Source: Polytrichum commune
Taxonomy: Eukaryota; Streptophyta; Polytrichopsida; Polytrichales; Polytrichaceae
Length of the DNA stretch: 64,000 bases
NCBI GenBank assembly: GCA_950295325.1
Contig: OX485806.1
Location: forward strand, 14,942,001-15,006,000
Direction of reading: 5' to 3'
This document shows positions 14,101 to 26,419 of this stretch, in pieces (the first letter of the stretch is position 1; the number at the start of each line of letters is the position of its first letter). Under the pieces are notes generated by a model that was not told the origin of the DNA, did no database searches, and saw only the letters and a program-made list of their open reading frames with translations. The translations under genes and the position numbers were made by a program.

Positions 14101-14611
14101 ACCACCTATGGTATTTGGGCAAACTGGATATTTTCAACCAACCACGTGCAAACCTTGGGGCTTGCCCTTGGAGAAGATAGCCAGGTGCAGGCCAGCTTGC
14201 CCGTTCAAGGTGTTCGCTTTGAAAGGAGGCAGTAGTCTTTGGGGGCCCTCTGCCTCTCGTGATTCAGGATTACATATAGACTTAGACCAACTCGAAGAAG
14301 AAGCAACCATATAATTCACGCTGGTGGCACCGTCGGAGTCATCTCTCTATTTTGGAGATATGAAAGAAATTCCTCAAGACACTAATTACCTGTCCTGGAG
14401 CCATCTGAGTGACTTGTTGCGATGTTGAGGCTGTAACAATCGCTAGGGTAGCTGTTCCAGCAGCCACTGGAGAGGTCAGACATGCACCTTGCAACGAGCG
14501 ACGGGAGCTTAGAAAGCGGCTTTTCAACACATGGCCGCTTTGTGTCAGTGACGGACTGTTCCTCAGAAGAAACGGCCTATCAGGCAACAAATACATCGCA
14601 CAAAATTTCAC
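11182..14611 (-). CDS. CCS: Copper chaperone for superoxide dismutase, plastid-type
   Basis: CCS loads copper and helps form the disulfide in Cu/Zn superoxide dismutase. All three family domains are visible on the minus strand: an ATX1-like domain with the metal site MKCEGC (exon about 13281-13206) and ENQVVRVLGSATL (about 12984-12850); a SOD1-like domain beginning AAVAEFKGPHIHGVVR (about 12638-12403); and a C-terminal exon (about 11440-11182) with DLIGRALVVYG, ARSAGVGENYKKL and the CXC copper site in LCSCDG. A short exon (about 13611-13562) encodes GIQDEVGDGAQLPDLM. The first exon (14611 to about 14390) starts MKFCAMYLLPD and is rich in Ser, Arg and Ala, as expected of a plastid transit peptide. 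All splice borders look canonical and no stop breaks the frame. Introns contain repeat R1 (inverted) and a 5S-like sequence. The start Met is the least certain point. Confidence 0.92.
11650..12120 (-). repeat. Inverted, diverged copy of repeat R1 in a CCS intron
   Basis: The reverse complement aligns with 10265-10700: shared phrases include TATAATAAATCAAGGG, GAGGGCC followed by GAAACTCATCC, and CACTTCA with TTTACACT. It lies between the last two CCS exons, so the last CCS exon sits between two inverted R1 arms. Confidence 0.65.
13981..14100 (+). pseudogene. 5S rRNA-like sequence, full length but diverged
   Basis: This 120-nt stretch aligns end to end with plant 5S rRNA, which is also about 120 nt: GGGTGGC at the start, GATCTCATGGGAACTCC, GATTAAGC, then GTGCTTGGATAGGCGACCTT and GCGCCCT at the end. 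The two ends can still form a short helix I (GGGTG against CGCCC). The box A and box C promoter regions are substituted at several positions, so normal RNA polymerase III transcription is doubtful. It lies in the first intron of CCS on the opposite strand. It could be a 5S pseudogene or the head of a 5S-derived SINE. Confidence 0.7.
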
Positions 14612-14904
14612 CGTTACTGAAAGCTCCGTTTGTTGATCAAAAATTCAATCTGTTCATTCATTACACCCCTCCCTGTTCCACTAAAATAACCTTCAATTCG
14701 ACACGCTTATCAACCAATGTAAAAAAAAATACTCCATTGCAAGACTCAGGATAAGTTGAAACTTTGAGGATCGTTAAACCTCAGGTTTGTCCGACGAGTT
14801 GATCCAAAAGCAAAGAAAAGAATACTCCAAGAGCTGTTGTTGTCGCACACAAAAAGGACAATCAAGATTGCAAGGAGTTCCGAATGAGCTACAGGAGTGC
14901 CAGA

Positions 14905-15760
14905 AATTCGAGGGGAGCAGGTTGTCAAACTGTCCCATTAAGGAATATTGAGGTCTTGGCACCTATAGAGAGAAGTATCACAAGTGCATATCGATCACAA
15001 ATGAGAATAGGCATGAAATTCACGATCTTCTCCTTCCAAGTTTCACAGGTGAGCAAACCCTAGTATTCAAATCAAAGAAACCTGGCGACATCCACAGCGA
15101 AATAAATCCCCGGAAGGTCGTAGGATGGTCGTATCTGTCACAAAAATCGGAAGACGATTCTTCTTCACACGAACTCAATTCCACAGAGCCTCGTGCAGGG
15201 CACTAATGCAAGAAAGAAAGAAAGGCATCGAGCTTGCTAGCAATTACGAATGCACTAAAAGGAGTGCTTCGAGGGAGATAGCAGGTTGGGAACCTATTCC
15301 ATCAAGGAATATTAAGGTCTTAGCAACTATAAAGAAAAAGTATAACGAGTGCATATCATCCACCACAAATGACAGAACAGGAGTGAAAATCACGGTAATC
15401 TTCTCCTTCCAAGTTTCACAAGGTGAGCAATTCATGGTAGCCCAAAGAAACAGAAAAATGACTCCCCCGGGGTAATTCTTGACACCAAATCAAATCCCGC
15501 TGCAGGGCAGCAAAGAAAGAGAGGAATACCATCGAGGGAGCAGGTTGGAAACCTATTCCATTGAGGAATAATTAAGGTTTTGGCAACTACAGAGAAAAGG
15601 TATAACAACTGCATATCCACCACAAATGAGAGAACAGGGGCGAAATTCACGATAATCTTCTCCTTCCAAGTTTCATCACAGGTGGATTAAACCGTGGTAA
15701 GCCAAATAGAAAGAAACTCTGGCGATATGTACAGAGAAATGACTCCCCTTGGGCAAAGCT
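14905..15760. repeat. Three tandem ~250-bp units upstream of CCS
   Basis: Units at about 14905-15170, 15270-15480 and 15520-15760 repeat the same order of phrases: GCAGGTTG with CCTATTCCAT, AAGGAATATTAAGGTCTT, AACTAT or CCTATAGAGA, GTGCATATC, CACAAATGA, and TCTTCTCCTTCCAAGTTTCA. Divergence between units is moderate. The array ends just before a short GGCAGC run (15842-15868). Confidence 0.75.
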
Positions 15761-15959
15761 TGACACCGAATCAATTCCTATAAAGAAAGGATAAACATCG
15801 AACCTCTGCGAGGAACACAAGGATTTCAAACAAGAAGGCGCGGCAGCGGCAGCGGCAGCAGGCAGCAGTGACTGTAAACCTAGCGCCCGCATTACTGCCA
15901 TATGAATCAACTGCGACAAACTCCTCTTCCTCTTCCCCCTCCTTGCAAGTGAGAGAACG

Positions 15960-16715
15960 GTCGACTTTGACCCCTTGATAATTTAGTCTAGTTGATTGAC
16001 GGTCAGACCTCCTGTCGAGTCGCTCTTCAAAAACTGAAGCGAACTCAAAGAATGATATTAACGTCCACGGGAATGCAATGCAACTTCCTACTGTCGATCA
16101 TTCGCGGCAAATTTCGAGAAATGCTTGCAAATTGTGTCGTGAATTCCTTCTGCGAAGCGACAAAGATTGTGGTTCTCGTTCCAATGTGGTTGGTGCGTAA
16201 GGAGAGTTTCCATGTCGGCGGCTGGCCCACCAGATTCTAGATAATAGTGGGTCGATAATAGTGGGTCGGATGCATTCGCACGTAGTTAAGCACAACCCGT
16301 CATCCTACCATATTCTAGCGGTCCGCTAGATTGAGAGGGCCACTAGAACTAAAAAAGTACATGTGCTGCTAGACTAACTTACATGTGATGGTTGTTGAAG
16401 GATTAAGATCGGTTGAAGATTCAAAAAAACATGTGTTGTTAGACTAACTACATGTGTCACTGTACTAACTTATTATAGTGACATTAAATATCATATTAAG
16501 TGTAGTTGGTATATACGAACTTTACCCCACTATATTCCCTCTACATTTGAACGGGTTTGTCCTTATTTACATTATAATATGGTAGGCGAGTGGCCTACAT
16601 GGAACCTTACCCTAAGTTACTCCTTGTTCGACGATGAGCAATTGTGGCTAGAAAATTTCTATGGTACCTTATACCTTGCCATGTGGTCAATAATAAAATG
16701 CGATTGCAAGTAGAA
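15960..16715. other. Intergenic stretch without gene
   Basis: No recognisable gene. At 16474-16504 there is a fragment matching the right end of the TACACT MITE. A short phrase (GCTAGACTAACT then ACATGTG) occurs at about 16360-16390 and in similar form at about 16425-16460. Confidence 0.4.
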
Positions 16716-17464
16716 ATATGAGGTAGGGTATATGTGCCTAATTTGGTTGCTTATTTAGGGGGTTACGTATATTTGAGTGGTGTGTAGTTAGGTGTGGATT
16801 TATGAAACACACCCAATAGACATATGTTTGAAAAGAGATTGGACTACGTATTCAACATCTATAAATTGTTCCAGGTTCAATAGGCAGTTCACATATATTG
16901 GGAGGGCTCTAAATATGATCATCTAATGAGAAAGAGAATCGTTAATTAGATAATGAGCAATATGGCCATGACACAATTAGGATCTAATAATCATGTCACA
17001 CTAATTGTGTCCTCCAAGAAGACGGCGCTAAGGTATGATTACAACACATCAATGAGACCGATGATCATAAGAATTGACATCATTATGTACTCACAATAGT
17101 AGGTATGACTATCAAAAGTCTTTGTTCAAGTGTAAGCCTCATAAAATGACCATAGATAGTACAAACCCATGACAACAAAAATACACAAATTCTTCATATT
17201 TTATAAGCAAGACAGAAAGAGACGAGGCCACCCACTCATGTTGGCGTGAATGAGGGAAGCATCATCTTGATTGTAGTTTTGAGCGCACATGTGACCTTGA
17301 GATTCATTTATGCAACAAGGCTATGGGACAAGTTCTACTGCCTCATGTTGGAGGTGTTCAAAGTCTATAAACAAAAAGTAAGAGTTTCTATAGTAAATGA
17401 GAGTTCTAAGCACATAAACCTCAACACATAGACTCTCATAAAATGATCCATTGACAAATTCCTA

Positions 17465-17660
17465 TCATTTTTTAAACTTGTTTGTGTTGGATAAGTTGTT
17501 CAAAGACATCATCATAACCATCACCAAGTAGCACATCAACAAGCTCAAATTATTGAACTTGTCTAATAACTCGTCGTTTGTATCATAATCGTGTGATCCT
17601 ACACTTGCATACAACATGGTCTTTCCAAAGACGTAGCTGAGCAACAACCTGGGCTACGCC
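17465..17660 (-). pseudogene. Short conserved ORF remnant, unrecognised
   Basis: The minus strand reads LLLSYVFGKTMLYAS, then DYDTNDELLD and FNNLSLLMCYL. The matching frame in arm 2 (49737-49981, plus strand) is also open. A diverged second copy of the first part (RLLLGYVLGETTL then stop) lies at about 17905-17863 within extra DNA found only in arm 1. The product is not recognised; it is probably transposon debris copied with the duplication. Confidence 0.35.
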
Positions 17661-18418
17661 ATACCACTATAATTGACCTTTCCAAAACGACACACCTCTT
17701 TGTTACTTCTACTTCAATCAAATCACTCCACCTTTGGTATCATTCACCACTATAGTCAAGGGCACCTTCATTAATTATACTTAAAGCAAATAACCAAAGC
17801 CTTTGTAGGCAGGCTCAATAAAGCAAAGCACTGAAGGCTGTTTTTATTCTCACTTAAAGCGTGGTCTCCCCCAAGACGTAGCCGAGCAGCAGCCTGGCTA
17901 CTCCGAACGGGCTCTTCTACCCCAAGGGATCTTTGGCCTTCATTCGCTGTGCGAACAAAGTGGTTTTGCCTAGAATGTGATTTTTTTTTTTACCATAGTT
18001 GACAACCATGTGCCACAATGCTGATGTGTCATCCACTACTAGAGCTCCCTTGTGAGCACATGTACATTTAACATGATTTTACCTATAATGATTTGCCGCA
18101 TGGCTACCGTAGTGGACCTTGCCATAAGTGGATGATTAAACCGGAGCCAAAGTATGTCATGCCTAAACACATGTCACTTGTTCATGCAAACATGATAACT
18201 CTAAGGATCTACTTGAACCGGAGGTTTGAGAGTAGATTCCAACATTATTCCTCCCTAACTTTTTGAATAACTTTGTGGACAAATTAGTTTTGAACCTTGA
18301 AATACAACTACATTAACGATACCCTGCTATGCATTGATTGTGAATATTTGCAATGAAATTTTTATATGATGGTTGTGTGGCATATATACACTATAAATAT
18401 ATCCCACAATTGGTGAAA

Positions 18419-18795
18419 TACACTAAATATGGCATTTAGTGTCACCAATTTTAATTGTCTTGCACAATACTAATTGTAAACTACGGTATAGTGTCACCCA
18501 CACTAAATGTTAACTGAACATTATTTGTCTTTCCTTGTAATATTTTTTTGGGAATTATAGATTTGCAATGTTGCAATTACTGTCACTAACCTAGTGACTT
18601 TTCATCCAAGTTTCAATCATCCATGACAATTATTCATCACAAGTTGCCGACAAGAGAAGGTAGGGTTTTGGCCAATGGATGAACTCATCCCTCATCCATG
18701 ACAATATTTGTTACTTTATTGATAAGAAGTGTCATCCGAAAAGTTACCATAGTGACATTAAATGCCATGTGACACTAAATATCATATTCAGTGTA
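18419..18795 (-). mobile_element. TACACT MITE, complete copy in arm 1
   Basis: A 377-bp element with imperfect 27-bp terminal inverted repeats: the left end TACACTAAATATGGCATTTA and the right end TGATATTTAGTGTCAC-like when reversed, finishing TTCAGTGTA. It has no coding capacity. The same element sits at the mirrored site in arm 2, so it inserted before the duplication. Confidence 0.85.
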
Positions 18796-19388
18796 GCGTA
18801 GGCCTAAAGACGTGACATGGAAAGATTGAGTTCTTTCTTTCAAATCACCTCATGCATTATGTTCAGATACATACGGAAAGACGGAAAATACGCTTCGCAT
18901 GTAGGCCTTAACTTAGAATAAATTCCAAAAACATAGATTCTATTCTTCGCCATCGGCATCTACGAATCAGGAAGTTCAGTGCATCTACAGAATCACCAAG
19001 AATGTGTGGATCCCGCACGTAGGCCTATTTCGGATGTCGCTCTACAGGTGTCACTGGCGAGAGGCTGGGGAGAATCTACGTGTACGTAGAAATGAAGCAC
19101 ATCTACGGAATCGGCATTTAACCTGAGGTTCCAACTAGGGTTTGACAACTTCCCTTTAGAAGGACGAACGCCATAGCCAAAGCTTGGACTTGTTGGAGCT
19201 CATCTTCTTCTCTCCTCTCGCGTTTTTGCATGTTGACAGCGAGAAGGAGAGGTGTTTGCGATTAGTAACAGTGAAGCCGTTTTTTCTTGCACATTTAGAG
19301 GTATTCTCTTGCAGGTTTCCGAGTGATTGTGATATTGCGGGGGTTTGCGTGATTGCGGTGGTGGATCGTGGGAAGAAGGTGTTGCAAG

Positions 19389-22300
19389 ATGTCTCTCCGA
19401 CCGAATGCTCGTGTGGAGGTGAGGAAGAAAGGGTACAAGCTGGCCGTGGATGCCGATGAGGCGCGGAGGAAGCGAGAAGACAACATGGTGGAGATCCGCA
19501 AGAACAAGAGAGACGAGAGCTTGCTGAAGAAGCGGCGAGAGGGGTTGCAGCCTGCGCAGTTCTCCACCACCGCTCAATCCGCCGCTATGGAGAAGAAGGT
19601 GCGTTCTTGTATTTTTGTAGGCTTTCTGGAAAATGTCACCGCAAGGCTTTTGGTTGGTGATATTCGCTCATTAGATAGGTTTGAGATGTGTGGACCCTCT
19701 TTCTGTGGCCTCGTGCTGTATCTGTATTTGCCCCAGGGTACGAGGAATGCCCTTGTATTGATGCGCAAGTGCTAAAAGTGTGAACGGAGTGATCCTGGTG
19801 CTGCATATTTGCTTGGCTTTGCTCTTCTTCAGGATTGCTTTGTCGAGCATTGCAGAGTGATCCTGTCATTGCCGTGATTTTCCAGTCAACACAAATAGGG
19901 TTTTAGCACTGCTTCCTGCTTCCAAAGCATGTGACTGTGGTCCTATTGAATCTTACGATTGTGACGATGTTTCTTACTTGTCTTAGCAACTGGAGAGCCT
20001 CCCCGCAATGGTATCGGGGGTGTATTCTGACGATGCTGCAACTCAGTGGGAGGCTACCACACAATTCCGAAAGCTTCTCTCCATTGGTATGTGGGCAATA
20101 AGATCTCCTTCCTGCACTTGCGTGTTGCGAGAGGCTGGTGATTGTAGTAGGATGGTTACATGTGCGGAGGTGTGGTTTGAGGAACGGCATTTTGTGTGTG
20201 CGCAGAACGGAGTCCACCAATCGAAGAAGTGATTGCAGCAGGTGTTGTACCAAGATTTGTGGAGTTCCTTGTTCGAGCGGACTTCCCTCAGCTTCAGGTT
20301 CTACTCGAGTTGCTTTTTGGCTTTTGCCCTATCTACAAGCTCTGCCCTCATTGCCGGCTTTTTCTAATCTACGTTATATATCGGATAAGGAATCTGTTTT
20401 ATACGTGTTGTATCATCCATACTGTGCATGAATTGATTTTGTGTGAATTTGTTGATCAACGTCAGTTTGAAGCAGCGTGGGCTCTCACCAACATTGCATC
20501 TGGAACATCAGATCACACACGAGTCGTGATTGATCATGGTGCCGTCCCAATCTTCGTTCAGCTTCTTAGCTCTCCCAGCGATGATGTTCGTGAGCAGGTG
20601 CGTAGAACAGGCCATTGGGAAATGGGTTCTGTCTGGATGTTGAGCAGTTTAGGTTTTCATCTTGAACCTGTCTCGTAGAAAGCAGTGCGGAAAAGAACGT
20701 AGACCACATCTTCAAGCAAGATTTTCTAGATATCATTTGTCAAATTTTAAAGTTTCACTTGATGGAATCGGATGAGGATGAGCACTAGACTGATGTGTGG
20801 TGATGCTAAAGCAAAGCACTATATATGTACGGTTATGTTTTGGTATCTTTGCTGTCATAATTCCAGGACGTAGTCCACCTCATTGAGCTGTGTAGTTATT
20901 ACAGACTGTTTCTATTTTTGCAGGCTGTGTGGGCACTTGGGAATGTTGCCGGAGATTCACCAAAGTGCAGGGATCTTGTTCTGAGTCATGGTGCCCTAAT
21001 GCCTCTGCTAGCTCAACTCACCGATAATGCAAAATTGTCTATGCTGAGAAATGCCACATGGACTCTTTCTAACTTTTGCAGAGGCAAGCCTCAGCCTCCA
21101 TTTGAACAGGTAGATGCTTTGTTCCGATGGACTTGCACAGCTGTTTTTAGTTGTAACTATTGGTTGAATTCGTGAGTTGGATTTCCTTCTGTGATAGGAA
21201 CCTTGCCCATTCAAGAATCAACACATACACTTATGGTGGTCCGTTTTTTTGGAAGTGTTTTGGGTTTTGTATCCTAATTGTTATCTTTGCTTTGTGCAGT
21301 CAAAGCCCGCCTTGCCAGCCTTGGAGCGTCTCATCCTCTCCAACGATGAGGAGGTTCTCACTGATGCATGCTGGGCTCTATCTTACTTGTCCGATGGTAC
21401 TAACGATAAAATCCAGGCAGTCATTGAAGCTGGTGTTTGCCGTCGACTTGTTGAGCTCTTGCTGTGAGTTCCCTATTTTGCTAGTCATTCTTTTTAAATC
21501 GTAGGGTGTCGTTTAAGTCGTATGGTATAAATTGTACTGTAATCTATTCTTCGATTTCATAATATCTTACTCGTTCAGTTTTGGGCCTTTGAGAGTGATG
21601 TACGACTCTGTCACTGATATGGTGGAGGTTTAAATGTACCTAGCAGCCATCCTTCACCATCTGTACTCATTCCGGCTTTGCGCACGGTGGGGAACATAGT
21701 TACTGGAGATGATCTTCAAACTCAGGTACATTGAGAAGATTTATCATTGTTTTGGTGCTATTGTTGGTTCTGTTTCTGCATGATTTGCGTGATGTTGATT
21801 GTGACGATTAATTGGGGTCCATATCGTGTTTTCGTGTAAATGGCAAAATAGTATTGGACAAGTTGTGGCATGTATCTGAATGAAATGTTGTGGTTCAGTT
21901 CATTATCAACAACCAGGCTCTACCCTGCCTCCTCCAACTTCTTACCAACAATCACAAAAAGAGCATTAAGAAGGAAGCGTGCTGGACAATCTCCAATATC
22001 ACAGCTGGAAACAAGGACCAAATTCAGGTGACTCTCTTGAATGCATCAAATGTGAATAGCTTGTGATGAAAACCTCGCTAGGATGAGGAAATGTGCAATG
22101 TGGACGTTTATGAACGCCAAATGGCAGGTTGGAGATTCTAATTTTAACAGACAAAGGTCTACTTCATTCTGCAAATAGCCTGACCAAGTACTGGTTGCTT
22201 TTATCCAGAGTGACCCATGAACGGGTCACCAGTTTCTGATGAACATGGATGCGTTCATGAATGTGTTTTTTCTGATGCAAGTTGTGATGTTGGCAGGCTG

Positions 22301-22920
22301 TCATTGATGCGAACATTATTCCTCCTCTTGTGGCACTGCTGGCATCAGCCGAGTTTGACATCAAGAAGGAGGCTGCTTGGGCAATTTCGAATGCGACATC
22401 CGGTGGAACCCACGAGCAAATAAAGTAAGGGAGCTGCAGGGAAAGTGCAGTATTTGAGGTTCTTTTTATGTACTGTTATTTGGCCTTTCTGCTATTTACT
22501 TTGCTCAATCTATCCAATTACTAATATTGTGCATTTTTTGGCAGGTACCTTGTGAACCAGGGCTGCATCAAGCCACTGTGCGATTTACTGACATGCCCCG
22601 ATCCAAGGATTGTGACAGTGTCTCTGGAAGGTCTGGAGAACATGTTGAAGGTTGGCGAGGCGGAGAAAGACCTGGGCAACAACAATGGAGTTAACATTTA
22701 TGCTCGGTACATTGACGAAGCGGAAGGTTTGGAAAAGATTGAGAATCTGCAAACTCATGACAACAACGAGATTTATGAGAAAGCTGTGAAGATTCTTGAG
22801 ACGTACTGGTTGGAGGAGGACGAGGACCAGAACGGGGCAATTGGAGGAGAGGTGTCGCAGTCAAATTTCACGTTTGGGGGGACTCAACCCCAAGTTCCCA
22901 CGGGCGGTTTCAACTTCTGA
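19389..22920 (+). CDS. IMPA: Importin alpha (copy 1), complete
   Basis: Importin alpha binds classical nuclear localisation signals and, through its N-terminal IBB domain, importin beta, carrying cargo through the nuclear pore. Ten exons join in frame: 19389-19598, 19987-20086, 20206-20297, 20466-20597, 20924-21109, 21300-21463, 21644-21725, 21899-22027, 22297-22424 and 22545-22920, giving 532 residues, the usual family length. Exon 1 is the basic IBB domain ([29 protein letters not shown]). The Armadillo repeats show the Trp/Asn pairs that form the NLS groove: [66 protein letters not shown]. The acidic C-terminal region ends with GGFNF. No frame damage is seen. The gene is duplicated at 44796-48372 in opposite orientation. 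Confidence 0.96.
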
Positions 22921-23940
22921 GGATCTGAAAATTGCTTTGGAGGAGTAAATCAATCAGGTCAGCTGTCTGTCATGCATCATGACATGGGGCGTGTGTACGT
23001 TGGTGACCAAGGGGATCTCGTCTTGTGACACGGAAGGCGTCCAGGATAGTCTATTCATCCACAGCTGAGTGGCTCAAGTTTGACTAATCTGCAGTATGCA
23101 GACTCGGAGAGATGGATCAAGTTATATTGTTCGTAAATACTGCATTCATCCCCTCTCCTGGGTTCAGTTCATTAAAATTTGAACTTGTCATGGTAGTTTT
23201 ATTTATACCAGCATGCATTATAGTTCCATTTCATATTTTGTTGATGGTTAGAACACCTTCAAAGTTGTGGATAGTTTGGATTCTTGCTTTCGGAGTGAAA
23301 TTTGCAGGTCTCATCACTTAACTGTTCAGAATGCTCCCTCAATTTGTTAGGGTGGAGTTAACATGAGAATACATATGTGAAGCTACTGTTCTGGAATAGA
23401 ATATTGCAATCAATTACCTGTGACTTTTTGACACGATACTTCTTGCCTTTTAAGAGATGAATCTTCACATGATGTATCATGCAAATCGTTTTTGGTCCAT
23501 ATTCCAAGCAATGCCTGCTCGATGATGTCCATCAGAGAGGAAGTGAAGGTCAAGTGGATATGTCGATCCTTGCAGTTTGCTAATTCTTTTGAATCACTCC
23601 CGTACAGCCATAGAGATATGTTTGGGGATGTTAAAATTTTCAAAGAATGTTGAAAATTCTCAGATTTTGATTCATCTTATCCTCTCGAATGGCAGATTCT
23701 TACTTATTTCACATCTGTTAATGAACTTCTCCACTTCCTAAACAATCTTAAGCAATGGAAAAGCAAGTGTGTTATTACGTGTAGTGTGCATATTGAAATA
23801 ATGTGCATAGTAAAGACTTCGATTGAAGTTTAAGTGTGAATTTGAAACTCTTGTAGAAAATCATCGAGTGGCATGTCAAGACAAGTTGGTAGGCCATAAC
23901 ATTTTGTTTTCAATAGAGCTGTCATCATAAGGTCGCACTA

Positions 23941-24580
23941 GCTTAAGCACATGTATGTCACAAATCGACAACCATAGGGAAAACATCACGGGTTCTATCT
24001 CATTGGGAAACTATTATAACCTAACCACATTTAAAAAAACACATGATGATATCAAGGAGGCCTTTCTTGCTAAAGAGTGGAGCTCTTTTCATCCCTTCGG
24101 GAAGAAACTAGATTAACTGCACCTCAAAGATTTTCTCAAATATGAATGTGAACTGTACTTGAAGCAACCATTGACACCACCATAACACAAGATCATTGCT
24201 GCTTACCGCACCTTAAATCATAAATTAGCCATTGAAATTGGACGATGGTCAACTATCCCTATCTAGATATACTAGACTATGCCACTTTTGCTCCTACAAT
24301 GCAGTTAAAGATGAGGCACATTTCTTGTTGGAATGTCCCCTATATTGAGCCCATAAGAGATAAGTTCCCGTCACTATTTGAGAATGTAGTCCTAGGCAGC
24401 CTCAAGTCTTTCTTTTAATTGAACCACCAAGTTGATATTAGCCTCTATACCACGGAGGCTACTACACTCCACCACTATAGAGAATTAGTTGGTTTGAAAC
24501 CATCATGATGTACTTTTAGTCCCATTAGCCTTTTCGGGTCCCTACACTTTAAAATCAAATTCATTTCATAAAGGCTGGGG
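23941..24580. other. Intergenic stretch without gene
   Basis: Lies just inside the inner edge of arm 1. Short, stop-rich frames only; nothing recognised. Confidence 0.4.
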
Positions 24581-24584
24581 AGCC

Positions 24585-25722
24585 CCCGATTAAAATTTTG
24601 AATATTTTTGATCTCGACTGAAAATTGTTGCTGCCCATCCCAACTTCAAAAAAGAAACTCTACTTGCATTCTTGAGGGCCACTTGTTCACAAAACCCATA
24701 TTGAGTGCACTTCACCTTCAAGGTCCAAAATCCACAATATACATGCACTTCTACTTAGTAATTTAGCAATTGACTTAGATTTCATTCCGAAATTAAACTG
24801 TCTATAAAGCATGTGATTAAGTTGGAAGTCAAAAACTTTACAAATTCCTCCTTAGCATTGAGGTTATAATTTTGGTGACTTACCATTTGAATGGGTTTTT
24901 GTCATTCTAAAATGAAGCTTAATTAGTGTGCTGACTTTATAATGTATACTTTATAATAGTTTAGTTAATCCATTCTACTTTCACAAGTATTCATACGCAT
25001 TCAAACTAATTAAGTGTGATTAAATGTAATCTAGCATATTTAGCCTAATTAATCCTAATAAAAATAGAAATTATGCATACCAAACTATTTAAGCTAATTG
25101 ATTCTAAATTGCACATACTTGAATTACTTAGTAATCTAATTCAAAGATGACAATTGATGTGCTTAATTACACTTGTTTAGAGTTCATTACACTTAATCAG
25201 GTTTAATGTGCTTACCTGATTCAATTACCAGGCTCAATTAGTTCGAATGTGTATGAATATTTCTAGAAACTTAGGCCTTGCGGTCAATCACATTCAATTA
25301 CGGTTTTTACACTTGATTACACCTAATCACACTTCATTTGTTTGAATGCGTATGAATACTTGTGAAAGTAGAAGGGATTACCTAAACTATTATAAATAAA
25401 TAAATAAATAAATAAGTGCAGTAATTATGCTTCAGTTTAGAATGACAAAGATCCTTTCAAATGGTAAGTCACCAAATTTATAACCTCACATGCTTTATTG
25501 ATGGCTTCACTTCGTAATGAAATCGAAGTCAGCTGCTTAATCAATGAGTAGAAGTGCACATATATTGTGGATTTTGGACCTCGAAGGTGAAGTGCACTCA
25601 ATATGGGTTTTGTGGACAAATGGCCTTTAAGAATGCAAGCACAATGTCTTCTTTTGAAGTCAGGCGGGGTGGGCAACACTTTTCAGTCGGAATTAGAAAA
25701 TTTCAGAATATTTATAGGGGAT
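24585..25722. repeat. 1.1-kb foldback (long imperfect palindrome)
   Basis: The two halves are inverted copies. Shared outer phrases are CACAAAACCCATATTGAGTG and GGTCCAAAATCCACAATATA (24682-24740 against 25550-25612). Middle phrases are TTTGGTGACTTACCATTTGA and GTCATTCTAAA (24870-24912 against 25437-25476). Inner phrases are TATAATAGTTTAG and CTACTTTCACAAGTATTCAT (24953-25005 against 25348-25398). The axis is near 25155. The loop region is AT-rich with many ATTACAC-type words. No protein is encoded. Confidence 0.85.
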
Positions 25723-25730
25723 TGCCATGG

Positions 25731-26415
25731 TCCCTATCCACCTCCCCCTAAAAGCTCGTAAGGGGAGGTTTAACGTCCCCTTGTAGATTAAGAAGAATGC
25801 AAGAACACTTTTAAAATAACACCGACTTTGGCAAATCACAATGGCTAATTGGGGATGTACCTGCTCATGAAGGCAGTGTAAGAAGTGATCCACAAAATGG
25901 GGACGATACCTTCACTTAATACAAATCCTCATATGCAATAAGGCTGATTTTGTGGCGATTCTCACTTAGCAATCCAACATCAATAGACACCCCTAGGTGA
26001 GGGTAAAAAGCTCTTTCCTTAAGACGACTTTGAGAATTTTTGTAGGTTGCATATGAATTGAAATGTTTTTGTATACTTTGTGTGGATTTGCTAATCTATG
26101 GATTATTTTTGAAAATTTTCCAAGCTACTTAACATTCTTGATGTAGAAAAGGTTCCTTAAAGTGTTGCTTAAGGCCTCAATACCTTAAGCACTAGTAGGA
26201 TTGTGGGTACTACCACACACTTGTATTGGACACACTGGTCTTTTGTGTAGAAATAACCAATCACTCACATCCACAATATGCATACGTAACCAATCAAACC
26301 CCACATGAACCATACAAACCCCACAAGAACTCCAATACGTCACAAAATGAATACATAGTATCCACGTAGAAACCCACCCTATCAAACCTACCCCCTCACA
26401 TTACCACATCAAATT
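25731..26415. other. Intergenic stretch without gene
   Basis: No recognisable coding frame or repeat structure was seen; possibly 5' debris of the adjoining LINE. Confidence 0.35.
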
Positions 26416-26419
26416 CTCC

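Larger units (their letters stand above)
16716..23940. repeat. Inverted duplication, arm 1 (7.2 kb)
   Basis: Read in reverse complement this segment aligns with 43035-51545. The alignment runs through the importin alpha gene (coding sequence nearly identical, introns highly similar), both flanks and an embedded MITE. The outer edge near 16716 (GAGGTAGGGTATATG) and the inner edge near 23940 mark where similarity is lost. Arm 1 lacks about 0.85 kb present in arm 2 near 50405-51275 and about 0.7 kb present near 43970-44660. It has about 0.2 kb of its own at 17780-17950. Confidence 0.92.

Noticed and set aside
15842-15868. GGCAGC run as a coding poly-Ala or poly-Ser tract
   Set aside because: No gene context; simple sequence only.
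19200-19577. 125-residue open frame antisense to importin alpha exon 1 (and its twin at 48184-48645)
   Set aside because: Mirror frame of the Arg/Lys-rich IBB coding strand; no independent support.
23112-23321. Hydrophobic small ORF in the 3' flank of importin alpha, also present in arm 2 (43917-43684)
   Set aside because: Conservation is explained by the recent duplication; changes between copies (Ile/Thr, Met/Arg, Ile/Thr) are not conservative.
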